From Dipetalonema caudispina (Eukaryota > Nematoda > Chromadorea > Rhabditida > Onchocercidae), in assembly GCA_013365325.1 (NCBI GenBank), contig JABVXV010000046.1, positions 277,999-341,998 of the forward strand: a stretch of 64,000 nucleotides of DNA, written 5' to 3'. Under the pieces are notes generated by a model. The model saw only the letters and a list, made by a program, of their open reading frames with translations. It did not search any database and was not told the origin of the DNA. The translations under genes and the position numbers were made by a program. Shown here piece after piece: positions 13,201 through 28,200 of this stretch (positions are counted from its first letter, which is position 1; the number at the start of each line of letters is the position of its first letter).

Positions 13201-16200
13201 TGATAGAAATGATGAAATGTTTCCAGCACAAGAATGATCTCGGCTACTGCGTCAAATATCTTCATGCGGAAATGTTTAATTCTACTGCATTTTCTGCTTA
13301 TTTCTAAAAAACTATTTTGATTTTCCAATCGGATAGACAAAACAAAATGAGCGATGGTTGGTTCCGGTATGGATTGTGATAGTATTAGCGTATGACAAAA
13401 TATTGGGAGAATATTAATGGAGCTTAGAGCTGAAAGGGACATTAAGATGAATGCTGTCGGATCGAGAAGCAGTTTATTGAAAAATATGATAACTTTATAT
13501 TATATAAAGGAGATGATATGGTCCCCATGTGGTGCTAGTGCTGCTGCCTCTGTACATATTTATTCAATCAATGCAAAGTGGTTTTGGGCAATATGAAGCG
13601 AAATAAATAAATTGAATGGTTCAGATTGGTGGTGCCCATTGAACCGAATAGTATCAATTTATATACCTATCTTCGGACCGAAACTTATAATGCCTGCCCG
13701 AGAGAGATTCAATAGCGCTTTTACCTGATGACAGTTCGCCAAGAGACAAGCAATATTGGCGCTTCAAGTTACGGTGCTTAAAAGTATCACGATAGCTTGA
13801 TACCTAGAATTTTCTTCCCGCCACTTTACTACTTTATGTAAGATAAACATCTGCTAAGGGTAAAGTTCTTGGGTCATCAACTTATATTATTAATACAATC
13901 ACCGCTGTTACGATCAATACCTTTTTAATATATTACTGATGGGAGAGTTGGCTGATATGCTTTCGGTGTCTCCAAGCAGTCTAATATATCGAGCAAAGCG
14001 AAACAGCTTCCAGTTTTTTTGGTGATTTTTTCTAAAGAGTGGTTAGCTTATCGGCTACATCAAAAAGTCGCTAGAAGTTGCCGCTGTAGTGGGACAAGGG
14101 AGCTTTTGGCGATTTTTCAATTAAAAAAAAAGAAGCTGCAAATCACCGTCTTTTTTGCTTTCTGATCTTGTTGTCAGCCCTATACTATTGCTTATGATAA
14201 CACAGAAATAACATTCCTTTAAAATAGCCGCAAATTTTACAAAACTGCAAATTATCCATTTACTTACAAAACTGTTTATTTGACAGACAAAAAGTTCGTC
14301 CATTTTTATTCTCGTTTCTTAGCACTGTAATTGAAGGCTACAAAGAAGTTTTGAGGGCTTGAAAAGGTGAAAGTTGAAAGTGCATTGAAAGGCAGTTCTA
14401 TCTTATGACATTTTGTACCCCTGAAAGACTTTAAAGATGTCATCACAACAATTTCTTTCTTCTTATGCCAGGAGAAGATGTTTCTTTCAATTTGAGCAAA
14501 CTAATGAAATCTGATTGAGATAACTCGTCAGGTAAGTCACTGTGAGAAGCACAACAAAGCACATTCTTGGAAACTTCAGATAAGGTAGATGGATATTGCC
14601 GCTTGTTGGTTAGCTAAGTAAACTTTGTACATTCTCTCGAGATGCTCATTCCATACAATTAAGAGGGTCATTTTGATTGTGGACCAGAATAAAACAAGAA
14701 ATCATGCACTTCTTTTCAAATAAAACAAGCGCTGAAATTAGAGCAGCAAAAGATAATCTGAAAAGGTTAAAGTTTGTCACGGCACACCAATTTTATTTGA
14801 GGAGAAAAATTATAATCACATTACCTCCTCCCATTCCTTTTTTTCACTGCCATCAATTCCACCTTTTGTGTAACAAACAATGTATTTTAATTAAAAATAA
14901 AAAAATTTTTTGCAGAGTTAACGAAAAGGACGAAGCATTAAGGAGCGGAAAAAAAGAAGGAAAGCCCATAATCGCTTGAAAGATTGTAATTAGAAGAATT
15001 TGATTTCTATCACTAGATTTAATTGACATTTCCTTAATATGGCCTTATAAAATTTTGCAACAAAGTTTTTCAAGATCATACGACTAAAAATTCATAGTGA
15101 CGTGAATACCTGTGATAGCGAGGGATAAAATTAAAATAATCGGGACATATTCTGGGAATTTCAAGCAAGTCTAGGAAAGAATAAATTATTAGCGGGCAAA
15201 AGCATCATTAGTTCGTTCAATCAATGAATGAATTAAACGGGAAAGAATATTCTACGATCAGAACATTTCAGTACATCGATAATACCTCAAAAAATATGAT
15301 GCAATGAATGATTGAAAAATCTTGTTGATCTTTTGAATTAAAAAATAATAAAATTGAAATGATATTACCGAAAATCAGTGATCGCTTTAAGTGAGCTTCA
15401 CTCACTATTATCTTCTCAAAAGATTCTTGCATTGTATCATTTTGCTTCTTTTCTTTAAGTCGATTTTACTTATAACTTTGTGAATAAAAAGGTGTTTTTT
15501 CTTTCAAAAGCTCGAATAATATTATTTCCTGTTAAGTTTCATATTTGAACCACAACAAAAAAGCATTAACATTATGCGATCGGAGATAGAGTGAATGAGT
15601 GGGGAATGCTACTTCACAGCCAAACACTTAATCGCCGTATGTAATCTATTATTTTCAACTATTAACATAATACGACGGGAATGGATGGGAAGAAGACGGG
15701 AAAGGGATAATTGTAGGTACAATAACATGCACAGAGGCAACAAAACCACAGTTCTCAAGCTTTTTTTTTTTTTTTTTTTTTTTTGAAAAAGGGGAAAGAT
15801 GCTTCTCTTCATTGACATTCCATGAAGAAAAGATGATGAAGCCCTGGAAGATATTCCTTTTCTCACATTATACTGCATTTAATGCTGATGAAGGCAAGGA
15901 TTCATTTTGTAATGAAATGAATAAAAAAGATATGAAATCAGACTTCTATTAGACAAAACAACCCAATTGTATCCTTCTATTAAAGAACCAAAACAGAACA
16001 AATATTTAAAGTAGACAATTTTCTGAAATAGTAAATACTGATCAATTCAATCTTCACTAAACTCATCATGCTACCGTATTCTTATTTTAATCTGAACAAC
16101 AACTGTTCAATAATTCCTCTCCTTCTTCACCTTATACTGTGCGAAATGTAAAGACAACAACAAAAAAAAAAAACTTATCGAGAAAATCTGTTTCTGAAAA

Positions 16201-19200
16201 AGAAAAAAAAAACCAGATGATGATGAGAATATGAATGTTAATAAAAATTTAGTAAAGTGAAGGAATAAGCAATAAAAATCAAACTCATTCTTCAATAAAA
16301 TCGAGAAACTTTTGTACCAGCAGAGTTCTGAATTTTTCACCCTAACTCTTGCATCTCTTTGTGGTACCATTATCTTCATCAATAATTGAATTTGAAAACA
16401 TATATATATATATATACCGCTTCGTTATCAAATTAGATGTTTTACTGCCTTACTGCAATATTCAGATCAGAGATAAGATGAAGGAATGTTCCATCTCTAT
16501 CAATAGTTCATATTTAAAACACGTAGATATGGCAAAATTATGTTGTTATAGTGTAATGGTAAAGCACGATAGCAAATTACAGTAACTTCAGAATCGGTAC
16601 CTCACAATTACGATAACAGTGATAATGACTGAGACAACTATAATGCTACTTTCGAAACCCTACACTGAAGAGAATTATCAATGCGTTCAATGAAATTAAT
16701 ATCTTCGTTCCTTATCACCTAAAAGACAACGCTATAGAAAGAAGTACGTGTTAGTACTCAAAGGCCCTCGTTGATTTCTTAACTTATAGCAAATAAAATA
16801 TCTACTGAAGATATTATTCAGCACAATCTCACAGATTCTTTATTTTAACAACCTAATTTCTTAAAGTAAATTTAAATTTAAACTTCTTCCAAAATCTTAA
16901 ATGTTCATAACAATGACATCGACAATTTTCTGTTGGAAACGAAAGTACAGAAGAACCGATGGCTTTTTTTAGAAGTATCATGTGAAATCATACGCCTAAC
17001 ATACTTCTATAAGTGCAAAAAATATCGGGATAATCCAGCTTATCTGAATATTTTGAGATGTTTGAGGGAAATTTCTCAAAAGTTCAGTGAAATAGCGTTG
17101 AAGATGAGAACAAGAAAAGATATTGCTAAGATAAGGACCGATGAAAGAAGGAATTCTGTTGACTCTGCTCGATGTAATGTGACAAACATGCCATCTACAA
17201 AATACTTCACACATTGGAAACTGTGTCTGGCTGTATATGATATTTCATATTTTTTAAACTGATTTAATTTTCTAATGATTTATAAAGTATTCACTTAATA
17301 TTAAAACATTATCTTAGCCTACTAAGTTATGCATTTCAAAATTGTCAATAAATCTTAACATATTATAATTTGGCATATTTGGAGCAAAGTACTGTCAATT
17401 TCTTGTTCTAAAAAATCTTAAATACTTTGGACAGATCTTGAAAATCAAACTATGGCAATTAAGAAAGCATAAGAGTATGTTGTAATGATTAAACACAACA
17501 GTAAGCTTCTAATGACTGGAATATTTGTGGACCAACCAGGTCTTTTTCCTTTATGAATCTTATAAGGAAAATAACGGTCATAATCGGAAATGCTAATATT
17601 ACTTAGCAAATGACTAGAAACAAGGAATTTCGAAATCCTACCAAAGAGGAAATGAGTAAACAGGAAATTAACAACTGTTCATTATACGACAGGTGTGATT
17701 AGTCATTTTCTTATCAGCTGTACTTTGTGCCTTCGATAACTCATTATGACAAAAAAGAAAGCTAAACCGTTATTTATTGACTTTTCCATTTCTACACTTG
17801 TAAAATTCCCTGTAAAATTCGAAAAACTTGAATTTAGCAGACAGTTCAGAATAGAATTCGAATAAAGAAAACAAATCTACAAATTCGCACATTTAATGAA
17901 ATCCAAAATTTTGACCTCGATATCCCTTAGGGTAGATTTATTCTTTTTAGTTAAAGAAAAGAGAAAGGTTGGACAACATCTGCTAAATATTTCTAGAAAT
18001 AAAATACATTCAGGACGCGTTTTAATAATTAGTAAGGAAATCAAAAATTTCAATAAAAACTATAATTGTTGCCAGGATACAAATCCATAATTAAAAGAAC
18101 TAAAGAGATGAAAAAGAGACAATCAAGGAGTTAGCAAAAATTTGCTGTGGAAAATACTTGTAATTAAGCAGGAAAAATTTCACCTCAAATGTAAGAAAGC
18201 TTACTGGTAATGAAGTTGCAATCCGGACAGCAATATGCGGCTTCATTCATATTAAAATTTTCTGCTGTACAGTCCTTTACTTCATCCTCTTCCAGTGTTC
18301 CTGAAAGAAAAAAAAAAAAAGATGATCATGGTGATATTGATGTTGTTTCAAATTATCAACAATGTATTAGCTTAGTGAGCATTCGTTAGAAAAATATTAC
18401 CTAGGCTTATTGTTAGCTTTACATGCTAAACTATGCTTTTCCTTCGAATTCTAGGCCTTCAATTATCAGAGTATGTTTTCTTTTTAATCAGCTTCCCGAA
18501 TATTTTTCTACCCGAATTCTTTTGATGAATTATTCAGTATTGCACGTTGTTTGGGATGAAAAAAAAATTATGTTTTGACTAATAAAATAAGTTTATGGTA
18601 GAAGCATCTGTTGAGACGATCAAGTCAGTCCAAGAAAACCCAGAAAAAGAGATTAGAAAAAATGGAGAAAAAAGAAAGGTTGAAAGGAAAGCTTCGTGAT
18701 AACGAATGGTGAGATAGTAGGGCTGTTGAGGAGAGAAGGAAACGTAGTGAAATGAATAGTTCTGGGAAAAGCTAACGAATGACAATGAAAAACTTTTGTT
18801 GATATGCTCCGATGATGCTCAAAAGGGTGAACTATTTTTGTAGGATGATAATGGGAATGGAAAAGATGATCATCGTCACACGGGACCATAACAACAAGAG
18901 ATGATAATTAATTACTTAAGATTAATATTAATGTTATTACAGGATAGTGATCGTAATAATGATAACGACGATTACAATGATATAAATGGTGTTTATGACA
19001 ATTAAGAAGAAGTGATGAAGAAATCAACTCATTAGTTCCCATGTTTTACTGAAGATTTAGATTCGGAAAATGAAGACACTAAATTTGGAGCCAGTACAAT
19101 ATAAGTAATATCTGTTAATATTGCTGACCTTTTCTCCTATTATTCTTTGTTTTCTCCTCTAGTTTATCTCTATATTTTTAATTCATTTTTTCATCTTTTG

Positions 19201-22200
19201 CCTTACTTCTTTCCAGTTCAATAATACCAATTCTTGGTTACTGAATTCATGCAAGTGATCCAAAACTTTCTTGACCCAAAATATTTGGTATCATTAAAAA
19301 GATGGAAACTGATGACACATTATAGAAAATCAAAAAAACTGTGGACAAAAAAACGTAATAAGCTGAAATTAAGATTGTTTCATGATATGACAAGCGCGCA
19401 GTTGTTGCTGTTGTTTCTGGAATCTACGTGGTCAATAAACAAAACGCATCATTTTTGCGTAGCAGTATTCTGTACGCAAACTGCATGTGTAGTAGATATT
19501 TGCAACTAAACGTAACAATCTTTTTCCCATTCCAATTCGGTACATTAATTCGTGGGAAATAATAATGACTAAGTTAAAAGGAAAAGTCGCTTTTAGTATT
19601 TCTTGACAAGATTAATTATCAGTAAAAGGTTGTATGGCACCTTCTCGGATCGTTAACTAACTATTTATAATAGCAACTTCACTAATATCATTTACTGTCT
19701 CATCCTTAGATTATCTTGTTTCAATTGTAGGAGTAACGACAGCAAATGCACACCATAAAAGAATGAATGGTCCTAAACTAATATAAACAAGAATTTTAAG
19801 CGATCGATGCACTACAATGCTGTGCAGCTTGCAAGTGCATGCAATAAGGTATGCTTAGAAAATTGATCATACAGTTCTGACGATTGTAGTGATTTGCATG
19901 ATAATTATCAATGAACTGTATCAAAAGATAATTACTTGCGGGTCTTCTGCTACTTATCAGTATATCTTTACCATTTATGATATTTAAGATGAAAGGAATG
20001 CAATACCGCACATCTCAATGATGTATATGGCACAGTAAAAAACGCCACAACAATTCTTTTGATGTATCTTAGAAGAATGAATGACTGATTGCATCCTTCG
20101 TACTATTATCACTTTTCTTTAGCACTTCACATGTCCACTTATGTTTACGTCTGTTAAGTGTTTCATAAGTGTTTAAAAGAAAATGTGACAAAGGTAGTAG
20201 TAGTGAAATATGTTGTTAGATGAATGGATGAAAGCGAGAGAAGATGGAACCAGGAATAAAGTGAGATTAGTGAAGTATTGTGTTGCTTGGCTTTAAGCGA
20301 CTTTTTTGGGTAAATAGGGAGGTGGTGGCAAAGTATTCCAACATTTGACAGGACCGAACATTGCTAGGCTCCTCAAAATGAAGGGAAATCCCAGAAAAAA
20401 AAAGGAAAGGCACTGCAAATGGCAATTTTCAAACGTTTGTGTGTGTATGTGAATGGATGAGTGTAGATGGAGGGTAGTTCTCATCTATTGAAGTGCTAGA
20501 ATGAATAGGGAATGATAGGCAAGTGCTTTGCTTTCAGGGGAAATTCCTTCCTTCCTTGCATTGCTTCATTTCATGTCATTTGGGAAAAGTCAAGGGAAGA
20601 TTTCTGGCAGCTTCATGTCTCTAAACTAATTGGCAAAATGTAAATTTTGTGCGCACATCCGTTACCCAACATGCCGAAAAAAGGAGAAGGATGAAGAGAG
20701 TAGAAGATGGGATGGGTAGGAAGAAAGCAGTGATGGAGAAGGACTGAACACAATGATGGCGTAAGAGAAGGAAAAAGAGAAGTCCTTGAGAAAATTTAGA
20801 AAAAAAAAAAAAAAAGACGCAAGACTGATGAGTTTAGTTAAATGGAGAGAGTTATATTGGTAGTGGTGCTAGGAAGAAGCATCATGGCCTTCAGAAAGAT
20901 GGCTCGGATGGACGCCAATAATCGCACCCCGAAAATGAGCCTTAAACTGAGATGCCTAACAGTTAAGCTCAGTAAAATTAAACTAACAGCAGGAAGAGAA
21001 TCAAGACTTTGGATAGCTTGATCAGTAACCAAATCTCAGGCTGAGGCCAATAAAAAAAATGAAACGTTCTGAAAAGATGACTAGACTCGTTTGCCAACAA
21101 ATATAAATGAGCTTTTGTCATCATCCATAAAATTTTGTTGCTATGCATCGATTCCTTAAACCTGATGACTTTGGTGTGACTTTTGGGCGTGAGGCCTACT
21201 TTTCATCCTCAGCAAACGATCGAACAGCTTAGGAGAATAAAAAAAAAAGAGACGACATGCATATCGATATTCCCTAGCGCTATTGCTATCATATGAGTGC
21301 TACTGCTATTGCTATCATTAAGCTTATAAGCTTAAGGCACTTATTGCTGCCCATCACACAAATAATCAAAAGAATCAAATTTAAAAATGACTAAGTGGCT
21401 AGGTTCATGGGCACTAAAACAGGCCTAGCTGAAATAATAGAAATGGCCAGGGATAAGTTGTTTCCGTCACTTCTGCTAACAACCAGGACAACCTTTTGCA
21501 ACAATTTGAGCCGGATATTAGACAAATACACCCATTATTAACATTAATCAGCATAGACGTTTCATTCCGTTGAGCACGTGAAAGTAAAATCACTTGAGGA
21601 GAAAGGTTAGAAGAATGTTAGTGGTGGCAATGAGTGTGAACAGAGGTAGCAAAAAGAGGTGGAGGAAAAAGGGAAAAAATTTATTATAGCGAGCGGAAAT
21701 CACACTAACATTCATTCGGGTGAAATTAATATAATCATTTTAGACTTCCCTTCCTCTTTCCTTCCCTTTTCAGATAAAAATTATTCAAAACGATTTTTAG
21801 GTTCATATTGATTGATCGATTTCATACAGTCTTCCATTATGTAATCTCATTCAGTAAAACTTAATTATATACTCGTCGTCATTTCGATCCAAACAAGTGA
21901 GGGAGAGGGACACATGCGCGAATCCATTTGAACTCACTATGTCATGATGACCATCAGTACCAATATTCTCCCGTGATTGTTGAATGATGTCTATTTGAAG
22001 TAAGGATTGTTACTAAACAAACAAATCAAGCTTCTCGGTCAGATTTAGCAAATGGAAAAACGAAAAAACCTCAACTTCGACCTTCCTCTTCCTCAACTTC
22101 ACATTTATGTCATTAAAAAACGAATAGCTCTTCCCATCTCAGTTCTTCGAAACACTATATCGAGATTTTTTAATTGGTGATATCAACCGATCAATGATAA

Positions 22201-25200
22201 GAGCAACGAGTGATCCGATGGTAACAGTAATCAAGAACTAGCAAACTGAGAGCAACTTGAATCTACATTAGCAAATGAGAAGACTGATGAAAACAGCATC
22301 ACGAAACAATATCTTCGATATCTCGATGTGAAGTGTCAAACGACACTCATTCCTTTCTACTTGTCTCAATTTAATACATCAATTAAAGGATGGCAAAGGA
22401 AGCGATAGGGAGGAAGAGGGAGGAACAACAAAATGTACACTAGTAGAATAAATTACAAGTATTGAACGCATCAACCAGAAATTTAATTCTAACTAAAATC
22501 TGACTAAAAAAAAGAGGAATTTTGAGTGGAAGTTTTACAGTGACAATGCCGACAATATTGTGCCGCATGTGCATTTCCAAACCTCTTTCAATCATAATTA
22601 TTTCAGCGTTGAAATAATTTGAAAACTGTCTGCTGCTCTCCGAATATAGCGAAATGAAATTCAACGAAGTGGAAACTAAAAAACAAAATTTCTATAAAAA
22701 TGGCATCAAATGAATGCTAATTATGATAATTATGGTGATAGTGATGGATAGTTATCAGCTCCTCAAGCTGACATCTTCCCGAATATTTTTGTAGCATCAA
22801 TGATAATATAATAAATTCACACTAGAATTTGTATTAAACTCGATATAATTTAACAATAACTGTGGTAATAGCAAAAATAAACAGTATTACAAACGATAAT
22901 CAGATGAGCGAACATTGTTTTTACTGATAACAACGAAAATTCCGTCGAAATTAGTCCCTAAATATTAGAAATTTCTACCTAGATTTCGTTAATCACTCGA
23001 GGAAAAGAACAGATTGAAGGATTATTAAAAGTCGTCATATAAACATTTAAGTGCCTTAACAATAGCAAAGCTAAACGGCACGAAAAGAGAAATGAGTTCA
23101 AGGTCAAAGTTTAGAAGGAAATCTTAGAGGGCGATGCTAATTTAGTAATATTTCTAATGATAATAAAAGTGGAGGAAGTGACCATGTATTGAGATGATGG
23201 TAGCCAAGATAATCAAAATATCACGAAGCATTAATGAAGAATTTAAATTTCAAGCAAGGATCAATATCTGCAGTATAAAGTATCTCTTTACAATTGCTTT
23301 TCACTAATGATGTGTAAATTTTTGTCCAATTCAAGTGTAATTGTATAATTAAAAAATGTACCTTATTTCCATCAAATCTTTTATCCTATACTTATGGCTG
23401 TCGTTATTGTACAGCAAGTTATTAAAATCATCACTCGCTGAAAGAGGTAAGCGAGTGTGGAAGGAGCAATACAAGGAGACCAACCACAGTGAAATTTAAA
23501 TAGTAAAACTGTTATTATTGCTCAACCACAGAATCTCACTCCGCATGTATTATCATTATTTGTTTAATTATAACTAGTTGATGTGTTTACGGTGGAAGAG
23601 AAAGGAAATAGAAATAAGCTTATTCAAATAGAAACTTAGCAGTGTATAGCATGCTTACAAACTTGCTAGTTAGATTCATTGATGATGTATATTTACAGCC
23701 TAGTTCTGACCTTTTATTGAAGGATAGAAATAAGACATCAATGAATTACTTAATTCTTTCCTCATCAAAACTTACTGATAGATGATGAAGGAAATCATTA
23801 TAGCAACAATTTGTCAATTTCACTTGTCTATTCTGTCTACATCACCAATTTCTGCAGTTTGTTTGTTCAGGCCTTTCATAAGATGTGATAAATCAAAACA
23901 TACTATACCTATTACGAATGACGGAACCTTCTAAAAAGCTTTCATAAACTTTAAAAATTGCATCAAGAAGCAGAAGAAAACAGAACAGGCAAAGTTAAAT
24001 AATTTTTCTCCATTCGTTGAAGAAATTAATTTTGAAACAAATCCTCTGTAGAAAATAGCTGGTTTGAATATTTTGAGGATGAAATCATCATCGGCCAGAT
24101 AAGCAAATTTCATTTTCGTCTACTCCATTTCAAAAAACTATAGCAATGCACTGAAGGGTATGACAATGCTGTATAACAAAAGTACTCATGGCTGGAAGTG
24201 AATAGTGATGGAAGTAGCCAAATACTAATTTACCTCGGCCTCATGATGAGAAGGAATATGTTTCATTCGAGAGCTACCAATAAAATTAAGCCAAGGACAT
24301 TTATTTTGGTTACGAGCAAGAATAATGGGATAAGCTATCTAAGTACTACTACAAATGATCATAGAAAGAAGAAATAAGCAGGCATCATTTGTCATATATC
24401 TTAAACAAATGTCCTTTGTTGGATTCAGCAATATCAAACTGATTTAAAATGATATACCATTTTTCAGAAATTGTTTAGTAAATTTACAATTCAGTACTAC
24501 AAAAATAACACTAACAGTGGTCGAGATTGAAATAAACAGATAGAATATCACATTCTAAGAAAGATTCACGACTCGAACAATCTCATGTTGATTTCGAATT
24601 AGCACATCTAATCAACTATCATATAGAAATCTATCTTTATGCTTGTACAGCAGAATAAATTCGAGCAATCCACCACAAACTTATCAATTCCAAGTCCAAT
24701 ACTAATAGGCTCTATTCTTAAAGATAATTATTGCAGTCTTACAAGAAGGAATATGTACTAATTGTCATTCGAATAAAGATGTTAATAGACATACTATTAA
24801 AGATGTTAATTGACATACTATAAGTATCGAAACTTCAGACATTTGAATCATCATTTCCGAAATACAGTTTAATTAATTTGTTTTCATCAAGCAAACGATT
24901 TCAAGAAGTGCACCTTTCATAATTTTAGTTTCAGCAAAATTTATACGAATGTCTTCCTCTTTCCTGATTTGATAATGCCCATGTAAAATCTGCTCGTTTA
25001 ATTGTAATTGCTATTGTGATTTTACCAATATCATCAACAACATCACTGTCGCCCATCATTACCATTAGCATTTCCTGCTTCCCGCCCCTGCGCATCTCTT
25101 AGCGTCCTCCCAATCAAGCGGAGCATGTTCCCCGCAGTTCGGATATTCGACTCCCAACACATATATAGTACAGCACACAACATTAATTGTATATGACCTT

Positions 25201-28200
25201 CGCTAATCATCTCATTTTTCCCTTCATTTATTTTATTTTACTCTTTTCTTCTCTTCCTTTCCACCGTTTGTTTGCATGCGAGGTTCACAGGTCCTTCTTA
25301 ATGTCGCCGACAATTGTTATTTCGATCCTTGTCCTCATTCATCACTTTAGTTACCTCGTTCTACCTCACTGAACCTCTAATTACACATTAAGAAGTCTAA
25401 CAGAGTGGTAGAAAGAAATGTGACAATTTGAAGAGAAGCGCAAATGAGAACAGTAAATGCAATGATCGCTAATGCCAAAGTAATTTTGAATGTTACAAAG
25501 GGTATCACTTCCAACTCTTTCCTCTATCCCTTTCATCACACCTTGGCTCAATGCAATCACACTATTTGCAGTACTTAATAAAAGGCGTACAAAGTATTTC
25601 TTTGGAGTTTATTAAAGTCAAACTAACATAATACACAATGAAAAGAGGACAAAGAGTGGACCATCAATGGATGGTTTAAATAAAATAATTTCACGATAAC
25701 TGTTGGTCTTCCTCGCAAAACTGAGACACGATGATAGCATACCAGTCGTGACGGACCGAACAATGACGGAGGTTAACAAGCATAACTGAATGGTCGCAAA
25801 GTTGTGTGTGTCCTTCGGACAAACATATCTCACATATGAAGAAGGCATGAAAGATAATATATGCCATAGTCTTTATGGGTTAATGAATAACAAATTTTCA
25901 TTCCATTATTATTAAGGATGACTTTTGCTATGCAAAAATTACTAGAATCACAATAAGTGCTATCAAACAATACCACTAGACCAATCTTTAGACCATTACA
26001 CAAACCTTACTTTTGGGGAGGCATAACAATATTGAAAGGAATCTGGAAAAGAAATCATATATGAAAATGATTAACAACCTATCAGTAATCATATCTAAAC
26101 TTCTTATGATTCTAGATGGCAAAAATAGTGAAAAGGTCAAATTTCTAAGAGAAGTCTCAGGAGAAAAAAGAAGAAATTAGTCCACAACAGGATTAAATGC
26201 TTGATTCGAAAAAGTACTATGCCTTCGGAAGTGATGATGCGCAATGGAAGTACCTATACGATTTCCCCTCCTATCCTTCAATTCATTCATTCTAAGAATC
26301 AGCCCATCTAAAACCATTCATCAACGTTAATATTTCTGTAGCAAAAACTTTCCATTGCGGCTGTAAATCCATTTATTTATTCCCACCCCTTTAAAGATTT
26401 TTGACTCCTTTTTAAATAATAATTTTATCCTTCCTATCAAAAAATTTTCATAATGTCAGTCGTTTTCATATCAAATTGCTACAAAATCTGGTCCAAAATT
26501 TGCCTATTTGTTTTAATTAGAAATATCGGTGCCATAATAGTCCACGATTGATCAATCATCTCTGTCAGCCATATTCATATTAAATTGAATCTAATTTTCC
26601 CCTTAGTTCGGTAAGTGAAAGATATCTTGCAATTTGCACTATAAATTCACGCAAACTACTCATCATTTTGCTGTTTTCTGCATGTATGTACATGTTAGCA
26701 TGATGCATGCCATGCATATGTTGTTTTGCAAACATTACAGGCTACATACACAATTACTAGTCATATCAATTGCATTTCAACTATAACACAGTTTTCTTGA
26801 AAACTTAAAACACATTAATGCTTGGCAAACAAAAACCCCAAGTATTTGTGAAATGAAAGCGAGCGAAATTTTGATTCATCTTACAGGGGAAGTTCTTCTT
26901 TATGAAATGTAAATAGAAACAGTGCTAATTTCTGCCAAATACCAATTTAACGATTTGTGATTCATGGCCTCCTTATGAAATGAAAACTGGCAGACAACGG
27001 CAACGATATAACGACGACATTATATTTATAATTGCTGTAGTTATGTGATAGCATGATTTCTTGATTCAACATTAATGATGATAAGATTGATGATGTGCTC
27101 TCTTAGCATTCAGTATCAATTATTTACTTGCTACAACCTACTATCAGTGATAAAGATAACGAAGTATTGATGGTAAATAAGTAACAAATTGACTTGTCAC
27201 TCGTCGGAAACTAATTTACGCTTACCAGTGAATGCTAATTTACATATTTAGGTATAATTCTATCGGTAAATTAAGGTTTTAGTGTAGAAGGAGTTCACAG
27301 TTCCTTTAGCAGATTCTCACTATTATGATTACTCACAAATTAAATTTTCGGATTTTGGTAAATTGGATGATACAGAATCACGATTAGAATGGTGGGAATG
27401 TAGCAAGACGGAATCGATCATCTACTGTTTGTTAGATTTTGAGGATTTGTCACAGCCGGCATTAGTTTCGGTTCGCTAATAGCTATATTAATTTAATCTC
27501 GGCAGGAGGTACGTAACTACTATTTTATTCAGTCCTTCTCACAGATCGCCTCATCTATCTCTTTGCTGTTTATCAAACCAATTATCGTTTATGTACATTT
27601 CCAACAAGTGATTTTGTGAAATGAGGGGAGTCAGAAATAAAGGATAGGTGATCGGTTCCAATCAAGATCATTTTAAAATTTAAAGATTAGGGATTATTCT
27701 CTTTTCTCTCTTCTCTATTTCCAATCATCTCTTTGATTCCACAGGTTCTACTACCTCTCAGACCTCAATCCACAATTAACTACTAACTAATCGCAGAAGC
27801 AAATCGAAAACTAGTTTTTAAAAATTTCGAAGCATCAACTGCAATCGCACTGCCTATTAACTGCACGTGATCGCAGAGTACACTTGATTTTGGGGCATCC
27901 TTCATATTATTTTTTCCCCATAGCCATCATTAAACGATTTATTTTCAGAATAAATTCTTAGAAAAGTAAATCTGGGAAACGATTTCTGAAACTGCTTGAA
28001 GCGCCTAGTAATTTGTAGCCCGAAAATTTCCCGCAACAAATGCTATCCAAGTTTAAAGAGTGAAGAATTGGTAAATATAAATGTAAAATAATTCTGCTTA
28101 AAAATAATAGCCGTAGTAGATAAAGCCCCCAAAATTATCAGTCCTAGTTTGCCTGAAAAAACCACCAGATATTAGATATAATAAACCTTCCGAAGCATTA

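Noticed and set aside
16936..17262. Plus-strand open frame of about 108 codons in the 6.2-kb intron
   Set aside because: No ATG at its start, no domain, and frames of this length are expected a few times by chance in 64 kb of AT-rich sequence.
22440..22664. Minus-strand frame with LEMHMRH and an overlapping frame with YCRHCHC
   Set aside because: Suggestive of finger halves, but neither has an acceptor and donor with phases that fit zfh-2.
24234..24299. Open stretch with finger-like residues ([11 protein letters not shown]) as the missing finger half
   Set aside because: No acceptor next to it, and its outgoing phase does not fit the exon at 18205.
25618..25860. Open frames containing Cys-x2-Cys and His residues ([15 protein letters not shown])
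   Set aside because: Spacing does not fit a C2H2 finger, no usable splice pair, and several frames are open by chance.
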